Part shown: positions 33,291 to 45,530 of the stretch, piece by piece
How positions within the stretch are numbered: position 1 is the stretch's first letter
How the letters are laid out: each line of letters starts with the position of its first letter
Assembly: GCA_030710605.1 (NCBI GenBank)
Contig: CP092865.1
Location: 135,425,500 to 135,489,499, forward strand
Reading direction: 5' to 3'
Length of the DNA: 64,000 nucleotides
Source: Cordylochernes scorpioides
Lineage: Eukaryota > Arthropoda > Arachnida > Pseudoscorpiones > Chernetidae
Notes under the pieces: model-generated
The model's input: the letters and a program-made list of their open reading frames with translations, nothing else
What the model was told of the DNA's origin: nothing
Databases searched by the model: none
Translations under genes and position numbers: made by a program

Positions 33291-35691
33291 AAAAGTGAAT
33301 TGAGCAAGTCAAGGTTCAATTCATAGTTCCAGATCCAGTCTCAACATATTTTCAACAATTTCCTTGCCATTACATATCTGCTCTGCATAGTGAACCAATA
33401 GCAACGCATACTAACTGTTCTCTTTTCCTGGCTATCCATCATTTTGTACCCAAGGACAAATCTATATTTTTGGCGAATTGAAGTTTTTGGGAATTGTATT
33501 TACATTACAGGATTCCTTCCCGCTGACTACTTCCATACTCATCTAGTTTGGATTATGGCTGGCAGGACCTCAAGTTTTGGCCAGCACACCCACTCTTTGT
33601 CAGTACCTATGTTTAACCATTGTATTCAGAAGAAGTATGAGATATAGGTGGGGTCACGAGGATGTTTTGAGAACTTAAAAAATCTGTTGCAGTTGATGAG
33701 GTTTGATGAAAGTCTTTGATACTGTAAATATGTCATAAGCCTTATTATTTTAAATTCACCAGAACCATCATTTCTGAAGGCGTGACAATACTTACTGTTT
33801 CTGAAAGCAGATCATCCCTTAAACCTACTCAGAACTAGTAGGAGACATTACACGCTAGGTCAAAGAGGCCTCATACGCTGCATGGGCCCACTAAGACATT
33901 CAGAACACAAATTGGGCTTATGTTGTCTGTGTCTCCTCACTATGATACTCCAGTATACAATCTCTAGGGTTATGATAATATCAGACAATATCCTTTTGTG
34001 TGTTTATGTTGCCATCATTATATTTCTTAATTTTCTAATAGTTGATATATGCAACACGATGACAATAAATCTTGTCTATACTCTGTTCACTAATGAAATA
34101 TATTCAGTCTCAACTCTGTTTCCAATAGAAGTTAGGTTTTGTCTTTAGCCTGTTACATTTGCACTTTTATGTTACAGAAGTTGTTCAATCAATTTACTAT
34201 AATAAAATTCTTAATCCAAGGTTAAGATTTATGTGTCTCACATTCATAAATGAAATTAGAAGTTTATTTCTTTCTGTGTGTATATATATAACCATTTTTG
34301 TGGGCTTACTTTCAAAAGATTAATTTAGATGTTAAAACCATCTTTCAACCTGGAAAGGATGTTCAAAATTAATTTTTAAGTTTAATTATTTTTTATTAAC
34401 TGCGGTCCAGGAAGCTCTGAATAGTTTATAATATTTCTACAAAAGATGGGCTAGTGCCTTTTATATATTTTTATACTAAGCAATAACGCGCCATCTATAC
34501 ATATAAAATGAAAGGATTTAAAAGCACGAATATTTCTTTTATACACAATACAAACTTCTACTGTCTTCACTGCGATGAAAAAATATACTATATATTTTTA
34601 TGTTGCTTGTGAGGATTTTTTTCTTCTTTTAAAAATAAAATTTTGATTGAAGAAACTTTAAAGAACTAATTTTGTTTGTCGCTCTAAAGATGGAGTAGAT
34701 TGATCAATTTTCTTGAATTAATGGAGATAAAGTCATAATAGAAAAGTATATATTTCAACAAAAATAGATTTAAACCCTTATGGTTTGAAAGGGTTAAATT
34801 AAAGTTTGATAAAAAATAATTATGCGTAGTTTAGGAGTTTGAGGCAAAAGAGATTGACAAATCTGATCTTTTATATAGATAGAGTTAATAATGGTTCTTA
34901 AATATAAAATTTGATTATTCAATATCAATGCAAGCATGTTCTCAAAATTGATTTTTAAAATTCAAATCATTATTATGAATTTGAAAGTTCAATTTCGAAA
35001 TTTAAAATTTATCATATCATTTTTCAACTAAAAGTTGCCTTTAAAGTTTATATGCTCCTTTTAAAGCCTTCAAGTAATCTGTGTAATAATTATATATTTC
35101 TCTAAAATGGCTTACATATTTGAGTTATTTTTTGTCCATTTAGAAATAGACAAAGTTTTTTTTTTAAATATAATTTGCGGGAATATTTTATTTTTGAAAG
35201 TAGATATATAATAGAATATTTACGCACTAAGACACTTGATGAATTTTTAATATCATAACTATATTTTACCATTGTAATATCCAGTTTCCACCTATCATTG
35301 ATTTACCATTAAAAAATTTACCACACTGTTCATTGAAATAATTTGTTTTTATATGCGTTTTAAAATTTGACCAAATCTCAATATTTTGCTTTGGTTGATT
35401 GGATTGTTACCGCGCTATGTATTATATATGACTGAGAATCGGCCAAACGAAGCCTTAGTTTTATTGTTATCTTTATAATTTTCTAATTTAGGCCTCTGTA
35501 ATGCAAAGAAACTTCTTGTTTGTTTATAGGGAAAGACTTTGGTGTTTTGTTGACTTATAATAGTCACATTATCTCTAGGCCTAAATTTAAGTTTATAAAC
35601 AATAATATTTGTAAAGATAGATGGAAATATTTTTTTCATATTTAAGCCGTATTATTTACTAGCTATTGAAACGATATTCTCCGATATTAAA
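33291..35691. other. AT-rich upstream region of the downstream SETD1 gene
   Basis: No gene is recognised. A second-family foldback fragment lies near 34470-34580 (gcaataacgcgccatc, cttctactgtcttcactgcgatg). No TATA box or other promoter signal can be assigned; the transcription start of SETD1 is unknown. Confidence 0.4.
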
Positions 35692-35826
35692 ATGAATGGT
35701 GTAAAGCCATTTTCAAATGATCCTAATTTTGAAGAAAAGAAGAAGAAAGGCTACAAACTGATTGCTGATCCAATTCTTCATAAAAAAGATCAAAAGACGT
35801 ACCGATGTAAAGCGATTATTCCTGCG
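35692..35826 (+). CDS. SETD1: SETD1 first coding exon (N-terminus)
   Basis: This exon encodes 45 residues starting MNGVKPFSNDPNFEEKKKKG, then YKLIADPILHKKDQKTYRC. That matches the N-terminus of animal SETD1 proteins (YKL.[IV]DP.L...K.YRYDG), which precedes the RRM. The donor gtaagt at 35827 leaves phase 0, and the next exon (58676) continues in frame with DPVPASVPVKDPR. The ATG is chosen because it is the first one and gives the usual short leader before YKL. It is the start of a SETD1 gene whose 3' part is not downstream in the window. A SETD1 3' end instead lies upstream, across the gap. Confidence 0.85.
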
Positions 35827-37074
35827 GTAAGTATTTCTCATTTGTCTTTTACTTTTGTAGTTTATTTACCTTTGAAATTTTTTGTACATTTATAAAAATA
35901 GATTTTGACAATTTTGGTTTTGGACATTTAAACTTTTTTATATACTTTTAATACAATATATTTAGGTATTCATTCATTAAATATATATTCTTTTCAAATA
36001 TATTTCCGTTTGATTATTTATGAAACTACAAAACTTTTTGTTGTTGTTTACATTAGACATTTTTGAAAAAAAGTATGTTCAAAGTTTGAAAATTTTCACT
36101 TTTTAATTTCACTCAGTACTTTTAAAATGTTATATTTTAAATTTTATTTTCAAAATGAAGGATTTTTAAAATTTTTACCATCAATGACATTTCACTTGAA
36201 GAACTCTCAACATAGGCCTTTGCTACCATAAGTTTACATTTTCGATATCATTATTCTTTAAGAGAGACTTTTTTACACAAATAAATAAAAAATAAATATA
36301 GGAATATTTTATTTAAACTCAAAATCTTGAAACAAAAGACTTGATACGTATTATCAAACGATTTTGAGTGTATCAAAAGTCATAAAGTTGGCAATAACTT
36401 GGTGATATGGTGAAACATGATCATATTTCAGGGGAGAAAAAGAAAAATGTTGATAATTGTTGAATTTAGCAAACATTTCCATCAGAAACAACCAGGAGAG
36501 ATATTGGTAGCAAAACAGTTTCTTATATTTCATTCAAATCTTCCATATTGGTTTAAATAAAGCCCTCAACACTTGGTTTTTAGAAAAAGCTCATATAATT
36601 AGTTTAAAAACCCATTCTTCTATTTAATATAAAACATTTGTATATTAGTTGTCAAATCCTGTTTAAAATTGACAGGTAATTTTGAAATTTTTTTAAAATT
36701 CTCTTTTTCAAAATAAAATTTCAACTGTCCTTTTTGTGATGATCAAATTATCAGTAGGGCTTGGGTCATCAGTCCGATCTTCCGCAATAATTTTTTCATC
36801 ACAGAATTTACTGTTCTTTCAATACTAGAAAAAATTTAGAAAAAAGAAAATTTTCACTACGCTATTTTGAAATTGAGTAACAGATGACATGCTATGCCTT
36901 TGTATTGAGTATCCTTTATTTTAAAAAGATAACACCTTTAAATGTATTTTTTGACAATTTTTCTATTAATTCATTATTTGGCATTAGTGATAGTTGGGGT
37001 AATTTGTGTTTTGCCTTTTGAGTCCACCAAGTTAATGAAAAATGACTTTAGTGTTTAAAAAAAAAAGGTTGACA

Positions 37075-37288
37075 ACACAAGGTAATAAGACCAAATAAAT
37101 AGTGTGTGGAATTAATAGAGATTAAAAACACAAATTATAAGACTAAATCCAAATAGTGTGTGTGTCCATTCAGTACTTTTGTCTGATGATGGTAACAACA
37201 CCTACTGAAATGTCACCCACTAGTTATTTATTTGGATTTGACTTTTTACCGTGTGTTTTTTTTTATTCTATATAATCCAAATTGTATA
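37075..37288. repeat. Foldback element, degraded hammerhead-like core
   Basis: The arms are recognisable (cacaaggtaataagacc, and ataatccaaattgta). CTGATGA is present, but stem II is broken (caacacctactgaaatgtc). Confidence 0.65.
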
Positions 37289-37389
37289 CCTAATAATCAT
37301 TAAAAAGGTATTAATGACATATACGATTTTTCTCTCCACTCCTCCATCTGAAATATTTAACCTCGATATCTATTCCATTGACAATATAT

Positions 37390-37568
37390 ATAGTAGAACT
37401 ACCAGCCTGTAAAAAACACCTAATTGCAGAGCAAAAGTGTCCTTTATGAAAAGGTGTCCTCTTACTGGAGAGTTGTTACATAGTAAAAATGGTAATTTCG
37501 ACAATCAAGACTATCCTTTGTAGAGAGGTGCCCTCTAGCTGGAGTGTCCTCTCATGGAGGTTTTACTG
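37390..37568. mobile_element. MITE, CAGTAGAACCTCC family
   Basis: From 'agtagaactaccagcc' to 'ggaggttttactg' then TA, with the standard internal blocks. 37569-38079 holds nothing recognised. Confidence 0.75.
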
Positions 37569-38079
37569 TATATATTGTTGCACCAGGCTGCGATTTGGCA
37601 GATTCTTCAGTCTTGATTCTCTCCTCAGACGCGTCTTTGCATCTTTTCAGAACGTGTCTCAACCATCCTACAAGGTTAAACCAGTCAATAATAAGACAAC
37701 TATATTTTTAGGTAGCATCTAGAATCTCTCTTTATTTATCACATCACAGTTTAAAGCAGGTGGTGTATTCAGTGTATCAAAATACAAATGTTTTATAGTA
37801 CATACTATTTTTTAGTAATAATCTGTTCTATAAAAATAAATAAATATATAATTTAAATATATTAAAAATAATATTATAAATAATTTTAAAAATACGTGCA
37901 TTAATCATGATGCAACAATATACAGTCTTTAATTCAACACCTCAAAGGATCCGAGCTTTCAGTTGAATTAGAGTCTGTTAGATCATCAGCTTATCAACTA
38001 ACTCATTAAAATAATATTTCTAGGTGAAATAATTTTGTGATATTAACACCATGAATTGTGATTCTATATTGGACCTTAG

Positions 38080-38369
38080 AAACACAAAGACCAAATCTCC
38101 CAATAACTATATAGTGTGTGACATTTTGGTAACAGCGTTGTCACATACTATTTATTTGGTCTTATTACTTCTTCTTTCTTATCTCCACTCAATCATATTA
38201 GGGTATCAAGCTTGTAAAGCTTGAGACTTTTGATGGTGTTTGCCGGGGAAGAGTAGAGCTCATCAATGGATGAGTCAATACAGTCAATAATGTGTTTTGG
38301 GGTTGCAGGCCGAAAATTGCACCTTATTCCCTTGTGTTTCTAATCTATAATCCAAATTGTGCCTTATCA
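38080..38369. repeat. Foldback fragments split by an insertion
   Basis: 38080-38168 and 38320-38369 are the two ends of a foldback copy. Between them lies 'cttctttcttatctccactcaatcat', a repeat found inverted at 41050-41090 and related to 61880-61905. Confidence 0.5.
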
Positions 38370-38556
38370 TATATTGGACCTTTTTAAAATTTCATTTTTA
38401 CAGTATAACTTCTCTTTAATTAAATACCTCAAAGGTTCAGAGCTTTTAGTTGAATTAAATTTGGTGTTGAATTATAGACAGTTAGATGTCAGCTGCTAGT
38501 TAGCAGACATTTTCCTAGGACATCCAAATATTAAATCAATTTATGGTAATATTGAA

Positions 38557-39303
38557 AATATATAAAAATGAATGTTTGTATGTTTGTATGTTTGTTTGTC
38601 TGTGTCTTTGTTTGTATGACTCCTATACAAATTCGCAGTAGATCACTAATTCAAACCAAAATTTCCATACATAGGTAAAAAATAACGAGGATGACGATAG
38701 GCTATTTTAAAATATATATAAATCATTTATTAAAACTATATATTCAAATTATTCAACTTAGCTCACGAGCAGCGCCCTCTAAAACTCAGGCGGGCGATGG
38801 CGGCGCGCGACGATTGGCTGCCGGCGCAGCACGTGACTTCCCTTCCCCCTGCTTCCCCCCGCCGAGTAAATGAGATCTCCCGGCTGACGGCCGGAGCAGC
38901 GCCCTCTAGAACGCGTGATGATTTTGACGGCGCGGGGCCCTCCCAGTTGGACAGTTGCGCGGGGGCAGAGTGACCTCGCGGGTGCCCTCCGGGAACTACG
39001 TCCATCTCTTCCATATGTAATATACATTTAATCGTGTAAACCCGGGCGTTGCCCGCGGGTCATTCATCTACAAATTCTCAGTAGTTCACTAATTCAAACC
39101 AAAATTTCCATACATAGGTAAAAGAATACTGGTAAGACGATAGGCTATTTTAAAAATTTTGCTTTTTAAAAATTTTGCTGTATCATGTTTGATTATCAGA
39201 TACAAAATTATATCGGGAAAAATTCCAAAAAACAGAGACCACGGGTGAAACAGGGTACATTTAATAGGGTAAAACCCGGGCGTTGCCCGGGTCATTCGGC
39301 TAG
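38557..39303 (+). mobile_element. Helitron-like non-autonomous element(s) with GC-rich insert
   Basis: It begins near atatataaaaatgaatgttt, has the typical 'tttgtatgactcctatac' lead, and ends CCCGGGCGTTGCCCGGG hairpin, then CTAG, then TT. A near-repeat of 38629-38710 at 39070-39150, and an internal hairpin at 39042, suggest two nested or tandem copies. The GC-rich block 38800-39000 contrasts sharply with its surroundings. Confidence 0.65.
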
Positions 39304-39523
39304 TTGAAAATAAAATATTCTTGTGATATTATATTTAATTATTGATATATGAATTGAAACCATTGCACCTTTTTTATATTTCATTTATAAAATATTTCAT
39401 GATTTTTTAGAGAGGAACAAAAGTGCTCAACTACACTTTTCCAAACATGAAGTATTACAAAAACTATTTTATATAAGTGAATATAATTATAGTGGGAATA
39501 AAAAGGGAATAACTTTGAGAATT

Positions 39524-39617
39524 TTTTTGTCTGATGATGTTAATAACACTGTTAATTTATTTAGATTTGGACTTATTACCTTGTAGTTCTAATCTTTAAT
39601 CCAAATTAAGCCGTATC
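39524..39617 (+). repeat. Half foldback element, core damaged
   Basis: CTGATGA is followed by a broken stem and no GAAAC. The right arm is 'gatttggacttattaccttgtag'. From 39618 to 40444 nothing else is recognised. Confidence 0.55.
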
Positions 39618-40444
39618 AATATTGTTAAAGCAATTTTGGAACTTTAAACTTGTGTTTTTAGAATAGTGATGTTATAACCAAGTTGTACTGTCATAACAAG
39701 GTTCCACTGTAGGTATGGGATTAAATAAGTTTCAATGGGATCAACATCAGAGTAGCTGTGCATTATGCCATTGCCGCTGCAGCCTCCAAGAGAGATCAAT
39801 ATGATCTGGTTTGGTTTGGTTAGCCAACAATGTAAGTGTGGTTCACTTTATCACAGCTCTGGGTACTCGGACACTAAAATCATAGTCATCCCATTTTGGT
39901 TAATTCTTTACCAAAACTTAACTGAGAAATGTACCTTTTAAATACAACTGATAATCCAAAATATGGAATTAAAAAGTAGTGTACGTTGTTTAAGAACCGA
40001 TTCGGATTAGAAAAAAAAAGAACAGATTTTATTATTAAATATGACATATTGGCTTTTTTTTTAAAATTAAAAGGACACAAGCTGCACCCAGATAATCGAA
40101 TCTGGGAATGTCTCTCTGTTGTGTTCAACTGACCAGGCTTTGATCTACCAGCTTGTTGTTGTCACCTGAAGTAGCAAGTTTGCTCTGTAACAGATATGTT
40201 GAGTAGTTTACACTAACTCAGTCTAGTAGTTAGACTCTTGTGTAGGCATATAGAGCATTCTTTCCTTTGAGGGAATTTTGGGTTGGTGAATGTCTTCTGA
40301 CTGAAGTATGTGTCCTTTGTTCTAAAGAAATATGAAAGCTGTCCAGGCAATCTCAACAGTTATTTAATCCCATCAATATAACCTACAAAGGCAGGCAGAC
40401 ATGGTCAAAATAAATATCTCAATAAAATATACACCGGTGTATGT

Positions 40445-40618
40445 GATAAGGCATAATTTGGATTATAGATTATAAACACAAGGTAAAAAGACCAAATCCA
40501 GATAAATAAATAGTGTGTGACGTTTCAGTAACAGCGTTGTTACCATCATCAGACAAAAGTACTGAACGTCACACACTAATTATTTATTTGGATTTGATCT
40601 TATTACCTTGTGTTTATA
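40445..40618. repeat. Foldback element with intact minus-strand hammerhead-like core
   Basis: The left arm is gataaggcataatttgg and 'cacaaggtaaaaagacc'; the right arm ends 'cttattaccttgtgt'. The core is described separately. Confidence 0.8.
40513..40560 (-). ncRNA. Hammerhead ribozyme-like motif (intact core)
   Basis: On the minus strand the order is TTTTGT, CTGATGA, stem II ggtaaca/tgttact with loop acgc, GAA, AC-GT, C, ACACAC. Stem I pairs TGT with ACA next to the core. All invariant core bases are present. Stem III is AC/GT with no loop; ACGT is self-complementary, so a dimer could form it. Confidence 0.5.
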
Positions 40619-40773
40619 CACCGGTTTAATTTTTATATTTCAATTTAGGATGAGATTACGTCTAATTAATATATATCTTCAACCTGCCACTGAGTAGTGC
40701 TCCAAGTCTACCGCATTCAACTTCACCCAGTCATGATGGTTGGTCAAGTTTCAAGCTTTACAAGCTTGATACT

Positions 40774-41043
40774 CTGTTGTTGTTTCTTATCCCTTGTGTA
40801 AAGATTACACAAATTCCATGAGTTCATGCTCCTCGAGCTGTTTTATGATAAGCAGTGATTTCTCCCAAAGGTCCTGTTTTAGTGCATCTAATGCAAGCCA
40901 AAATTGTGTTCTGGAGCTGCAGGTGCCAAGCTACATTTCGGGAAAGTGGGGTAGATTTTGTTATTATTTTCTATCTTCAATGGCTTGAGATGGCCTGTTC
41001 TAAATCTTGTTAGAGTTGTTTGATGCTGTCTATTTCTGATGTA
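40774..41043 (-). mobile_element. 3' end of the RNase H retrotransposon
   Basis: It matches the last part of the element at 1791-3340, encoding RNRQHQTTLTRFRTGHLKP and then the zinc-knuckle region with a frameshift and a C-to-F change. It ends in the same aagaaacaacaac tail. 41044-41466 holds only AT-rich sequence and a small 'gagataagaaagaagaag' repeat. Confidence 0.8.
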
Positions 41044-41466
41044 GCTTGATACTGTAATATGATTGAGTGGAGATAAGAAAGAAGAAGAGTATGTCTCTTT
41101 CCCTTCACTCAATGTTTATAGTGATGTTTCAAATTAAATACATAAGTACCAAGAACCTTTTTGCATAACATTCCTAACTTGAATATCATTCACATCATCT
41201 TCACAAATAATTCACAATTATTGAAACTCTAAATAATAAAACTGAAGAACACTTACAATAAATAAACAAGTATTACCCTCACACAGTAACCTGGCAACAG
41301 AGTAAATAAATGGTGTATAATAACAGAATAAATAACATTTTCATAGAATACTTTTTTCATTCCAAATATATATTGACTAAATAAAATACAAATCTATTTT
41401 AAATATAATAAACACTGGATTATATAAGTTATTTAGTTATATATATTTAAAATTAGGGAAACAATA

Positions 41467-41553
41467 CAGTTAAACCTTTCTATAGCGCCCCCCTCTTGGG
41501 ACTCACCAAAACAGGGTGCTATAGAGAGGGGGTGCTATAGGCAGGTTTAACTG
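41467..41553. mobile_element. 87-bp MITE with TA duplication
   Basis: The ends CAGTTAAACCT and AGGTTTAACTG are inverse of each other and lie between TA dinucleotides. The body forms a hairpin (tatagcgccccc and gggggtgctata). Confidence 0.75.
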
Positions 41554-41781
41554 TATATCGAAATTAATATTCATTGTGAAAATAAAATGTAATCTAACCT
41601 CATTTATTCTACACTTGCGATAATTTGATCTTTTTTTTTTTTTCTTGTCCCAACCTCCAACCAATCAAATAGCCAAAGTTAATTTGAACCAATGATAATT
41701 TGACCATTTCCTTAATCAAATTTTGACAATAACATTAGACAATTGTGATTTAAATACAATTTTACTGTTAAAAATGCAATA

Positions 41782-41956
41782 CAGTAGAACCTCCCTATAA
41801 AGGACACCTAATTGCAGAGCTAAAGTCTCTTTTAGGGAGAGGTGTCCTCTTACCGGAGAGTTACTAAATATTAAAAATGGTAATTTTGCAAATGAAAACT
41901 GTCCTTTGTAGAGAGGTGTCCTCTAGCCAGAGTGTCCTCTCATGGAGGTTCTACTG
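41782..41956. mobile_element. MITE, CAGTAGAACCTCC family (reference copy)
   Basis: It runs from CAGTAGAACCTCC to GGAGGTTCTACTG between TA dinucleotides, 175 bp. The two halves are partly inverse of each other. The TA target suggests mobilisation by a Tc1/mariner transposase. Confidence 0.85.
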
Positions 41957-42100
41957 TACTTTGACACATGGCGGAACTTGCAGAGAAGTCATGTCTTTTG
42001 AAGATTGATCAGCTAGCATGTACACTGGATAAGGCTCTATCCTAAAAGCAAACAAAAGATTTTAGAAGATCATAATTTTAAAAAATTAAATTTTTAGGTT

Positions 42101-42243
42101 ATAAGGAACAATTTGGATTATGGATTATAAACATAAAGTAACAAGACTAAATCCAAATTAATAAAATGTTTGTGATGTTTCAGTAACAATGCTTTTACCG
42201 AAACATAACAAATATTTAATCAATTTTGATTTGTTCTTGTTAG
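42101..42243. repeat. Foldback element, core deleted
   Basis: From ataaggaacaatttggatt. The arms are separated by 'gtttcagtaacaatgc' and its partial inverse without CTGATGA. 42244-42583 holds nothing recognised. Confidence 0.6.
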
Positions 42244-42583
42244 TTCATAAAATTTTTAGCTTTTCTTGATTTACCAAATTTATTCACTGCAATTATATAA
42301 CTTATATAAAAGTAATATTTGCAATTTTTCATGTTTAAAAATGTGCGTATATTAAAGCAATTGTATCCTTCACTAAAAGTTAATAATGAAATATTCTAAA
42401 TAAATAAGGCTCAGTGGTTTCAATTCATATATATAATTAATTGAATATATATTATAAAGGGTATTTTTTCCAAAAATATTATTTTAATGAGTTAATATTT
42501 GGATGTTGTAGAAAAATGTCCACTAGCTGTGAATGTTGCAATGAAATCATCTAACTGACTTTAATTCAACACCTACTTTAATA

Positions 42584-42758
42584 CAGTAGAACCTCCATGA
42601 GAGGACACTCGCATTAGAGGACACCTCTCTACAAAGGACAGTTTTCATTTTCATAATTACCATTTTTACTACATAGCAACTCTCCAGTAAGAGGACACCT
42701 CTCCCTAAAGGACACTTTGGCTCTGCAATTAGCTGTCCTTTAAAAGGAGGTTCTACTG
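42584..42758. mobile_element. MITE, CAGTAGAACCTCC family
   Basis: Complete copy between TA dinucleotides, in the opposite internal orientation to the 41782 copy. Confidence 0.85.
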
Positions 42759-42925
42759 TACAACCGAAAGTTCTGATCACTTGGGATGTTGAATTAGAGG
42801 TTAGACTGTATCTTTTGGGATTTATAAGGACCAGGGGTTCAATAAGATAGTAGCAGCAGAAGGTAGAAAGTCAAGTAGGGGCTGGATAGCCTGTTACCTG
42901 TTCTGTAATATGTTTTGGACTTTTA

Positions 42926-43069
42926 CAAACACAAGGCAAATAAGACCAAATCCGAATAAATAAATAGTGTGTGACATTTCGGTAACAGCGTAGTTACCAT
43001 CTTCAAACAAAAGTACTGGTCCTATTACCTTGTGTTTATACACTCTATAATCCAAATTGTGCCTTATCT
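42926..43069. repeat. Foldback element, mutated hammerhead-like core (minus)
   Basis: The arms are complete. On the minus strand the core reads TTGAAGA instead of CTGAAGA and GAAAT instead of GAAAC, so it should be inactive. Confidence 0.7.
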
Positions 43070-43129
43070 GGACTTTACAAATAAAATACAATTCAATTAA
43101 ATGATCTCTTGTATCAACATTAAGGTGTA

Positions 43130-43285
43130 AATATCAGGCTTCCACAGGGAGAAGTTTCTTTTATAAAAAAAAATTCACAAATTTCTAGATTTCGGCCACG
43201 AAAACCCTTCTCTACAGGAGAAAACAATAAATAAATAAAAAAAAAATTTTTTTAGAGAACCTTATCCCTGGAAGCCTTATATTTT
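43130..43285. repeat. Third foldback family ('ggcttccagggataag')
   Basis: Inverted arms 'atcaggcttccacagggag' and 'cttatccctggaagcctta'. Relatives are at 45463-45530 and 48492-48667. Confidence 0.6.
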
Positions 43286-43636
43286 CACCTTAAAATATGG
43301 CTAAATGAGATGATAATTTTCTAATGAGAAGCAAGAACCTTATCTTCTGAGGCAGTGTGTTGTTGCAATAAAAAGTTTTACACAAACCTTTTTTTAGATA
43401 GAAATTTTTTGATATGGTACAATTTAGTTTATAGAACACACAAGGTGACAAGACCAATAATTAAATTTATTCATTTGGGTTCATGGTCTTTTTTAAAATT
43501 TGTGTGTGTACATATTTTTGGAATTATATAATTTCAGACCCTCTCTCTCTCTAATGGAGAGTGCTCTAAAACATCCTAAATTGAACAATTGACAGCAAAT
43601 ATCAAGTTTTTAGACCAGTAGCACAATAATGATATA

Positions 43637-43796
43637 CAGTAGAACCTCCCGCTAGCAGACACCTCTCCACAAAGGACAGTTTTCATTTACAAAATTACCA
43701 TTTTTACAATTTAGCAACTCTCCAGTAAGAGGACACCTCTCCCTAAAAGACACTTTGGCTCTGCAATTAGGTGTCCTTTACAGGGAGGTTTTACTG
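43637..43796. mobile_element. MITE, CAGTAGAACCTCC family
   Basis: Complete copy, CAGTAGAACCTCC to GGAGGTTTTACTG between TA dinucleotides. 43286-43636 holds only a trace of the foldback family near 43430-43490. Confidence 0.85.
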
Positions 43797-43933
43797 TATT
43801 TTTGGTGAAAATCCACGGATAATGAAAAGAAAATTCCATATGTATTGGAACCCATCATGCCACACTGAATTTCTCTTTGCCTTTGAAATTAATATTTGTT
43901 TTTTACGCAAAATGATCTTGTGGATTTTGAATT

Positions 43934-44272
43934 ACTTGAATTTTTTTTTTTTTTGCTTATCCCTAGTACACGTGGTACAGGCCATGATAATCATGGTGGG
44001 TAGTTAGCGACTGCTTTTTTTACTGTAAGCGCACCACATGTCTACACATGTGAAAGCAGTTCGACATTGCACTTACAAATGTGCCAGAGCCCCGTTTGGT
44101 TACTTGCCCTCGCTGGTGGGGTTGGACTTTTGCAAGAATCGGGGGGCCATTGGAGCATTTTTTTTTTCTTTAAACAGAAAAAAGTGTCCAATGCGGGGAT
44201 CGAACCCGGGTCGTAGTGGTCGTAAACCAAACGGTTTAACCAGCCTTCCACCGACCCCCCACTTGAATTTTT
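43934..44272 (-). mobile_element. Full-length SINE
   Basis: The body is about 43946-44260, flanked by duplications of acttgaattttt. It includes the A tail (as oligo-T), the conserved middle, and a tRNA-like head with B box (gggatcgaacccgggtc on the + strand). Confidence 0.9.
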
Positions 44273-44461
44273 AAATGAATTAAACTAAAATTTGTCTTGA
44301 AAGTCACCCGTCTTGGGAGTTTTCCCGTCTTAAGAGTTGATTTATAGTGGTAACTGTTTATTTCTCATTAATTTAGCTTTTTAAGACCCATCTGGCCATG
44401 TTTTAACTCATCCACTTCTAAAATTTTGAAGCCCTCTATAAAAGCTAAATGTTAATATTAT

Positions 44462-44700
44462 GCGCATTACGCGCTATCTCTGTTATGTGAAATATAAAGT
44501 ATTTTTGACATGTATGATTGATTCTATCTGAAATGAAACAATTTTCAACTGCCCTTACTCCAATGATAAATTATAAAATGGTTGATTAAACTCGTGAAAC
44601 CGCTGGGAGGGTTCACCACTGATGAACCAGGCCCCTCCCATTAATTTATCAATACATTAAGGGCAGTATAAAAGTGTTTCATTTAAAATAATAGTTAAAA
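44462..44700. repeat. Second foldback family, partly palindromic copy
   Basis: 'cattacgcgctatctctg', then 'caactgcccttactcc', 'gaaaccgctgggagggttc', 'ctgatgaacc' and the inverse of the start. Confidence 0.6.
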
Positions 44701-44814
44701 TTTCTCAAAAAGCTAAGTGTGTTGAATATCCTATAGTAAGAGCATTGGAAAAGTATATAACCCTGCATGATCCTTCTCCTCTACTTTTAAACTCTACTGT
44801 AACATGTAACAGCT

Positions 44815-45245
44815 TAATACAAAGCAATAACTCACCATCTATTTATAACAAATTAAAACAAATAAGACACAAATGTTTCTTTTCACTAATAAATCAAACT
44901 TCTCGACTGTCCTTACTACAATGAAAAATATTGGGAGGGCTTGGCTCATCAGTGGTGAACTCTCCCAGCATTTTGCCAATTTAATCTATCAGACAGCTTC
45001 TTAGAGCTCTAATACTTATTAAATTATTGTCAGTGTAGCATATATAGGCAGAATGATCCAATACAGTATTAGAGCTCTAAAGAAGTGGTCTGGTAGATTA
45101 AATTGGCGAAACTGCTGGGAGGGTTCACTACTGATGAGTCAAACCCTCCCAATATTTTTTTATTGCATTAAGGACAGTAGAAGTTTGATTTATTTGTGAA
45201 AAGAAACATTTGAACTTGTTTTCATTTGTTATATGACATCTTGTT
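44815..45245. repeat. Second foldback family, complete copy with about 170-bp arms
   Basis: The left arm (aaagcaataactcaccatc to agagctctaatact) and the right arm (agtattagagctctaaag to ttgttatatgacatc) are inverse of each other around a short unique centre near 45040. Confidence 0.75.
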
Positions 45246-45462
45246 TAGGAACTTACAGCCTTAAATAGCCTTTTTTGTGAAATAAAATGTGAGAGTGAAC
45301 TCTCCATGTTGGGTTGTCAATGTACATCCTTGCACCACTCTGATGAACAGCCCAATGTGGTTGGTTTTACCATGATACTTCAAGAAAGAGGTGTAGGCCA
45401 ACTCTGAAAACAACTGATAGTTGATATTCAATGAAATATTCCTCCTGTTTCTCAATATTAAG

Positions 45463-45530
45463 TTGAAAAAATCAGGCTTCCAGGGATAAGTTTAAAAAAA
45501 AAATTCTTTTTTTTTATCCCTAAAAACCTG
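45463..45530. repeat. Third foldback family, short copy
   Basis: 'tcaggcttccagggataag' and an inverse half 'ttatccctaaaaacctga'. 45531-45925 holds nothing recognised. Confidence 0.5.

Noticed and set aside
44042..44274. Frames of 60-80 codons inside SINE copies (also at 393, 17919, 24426, 47170)
   Set aside because: They recur wherever the tRNA-derived SINE does and read through its tRNA-like head; the SINE is non-coding.
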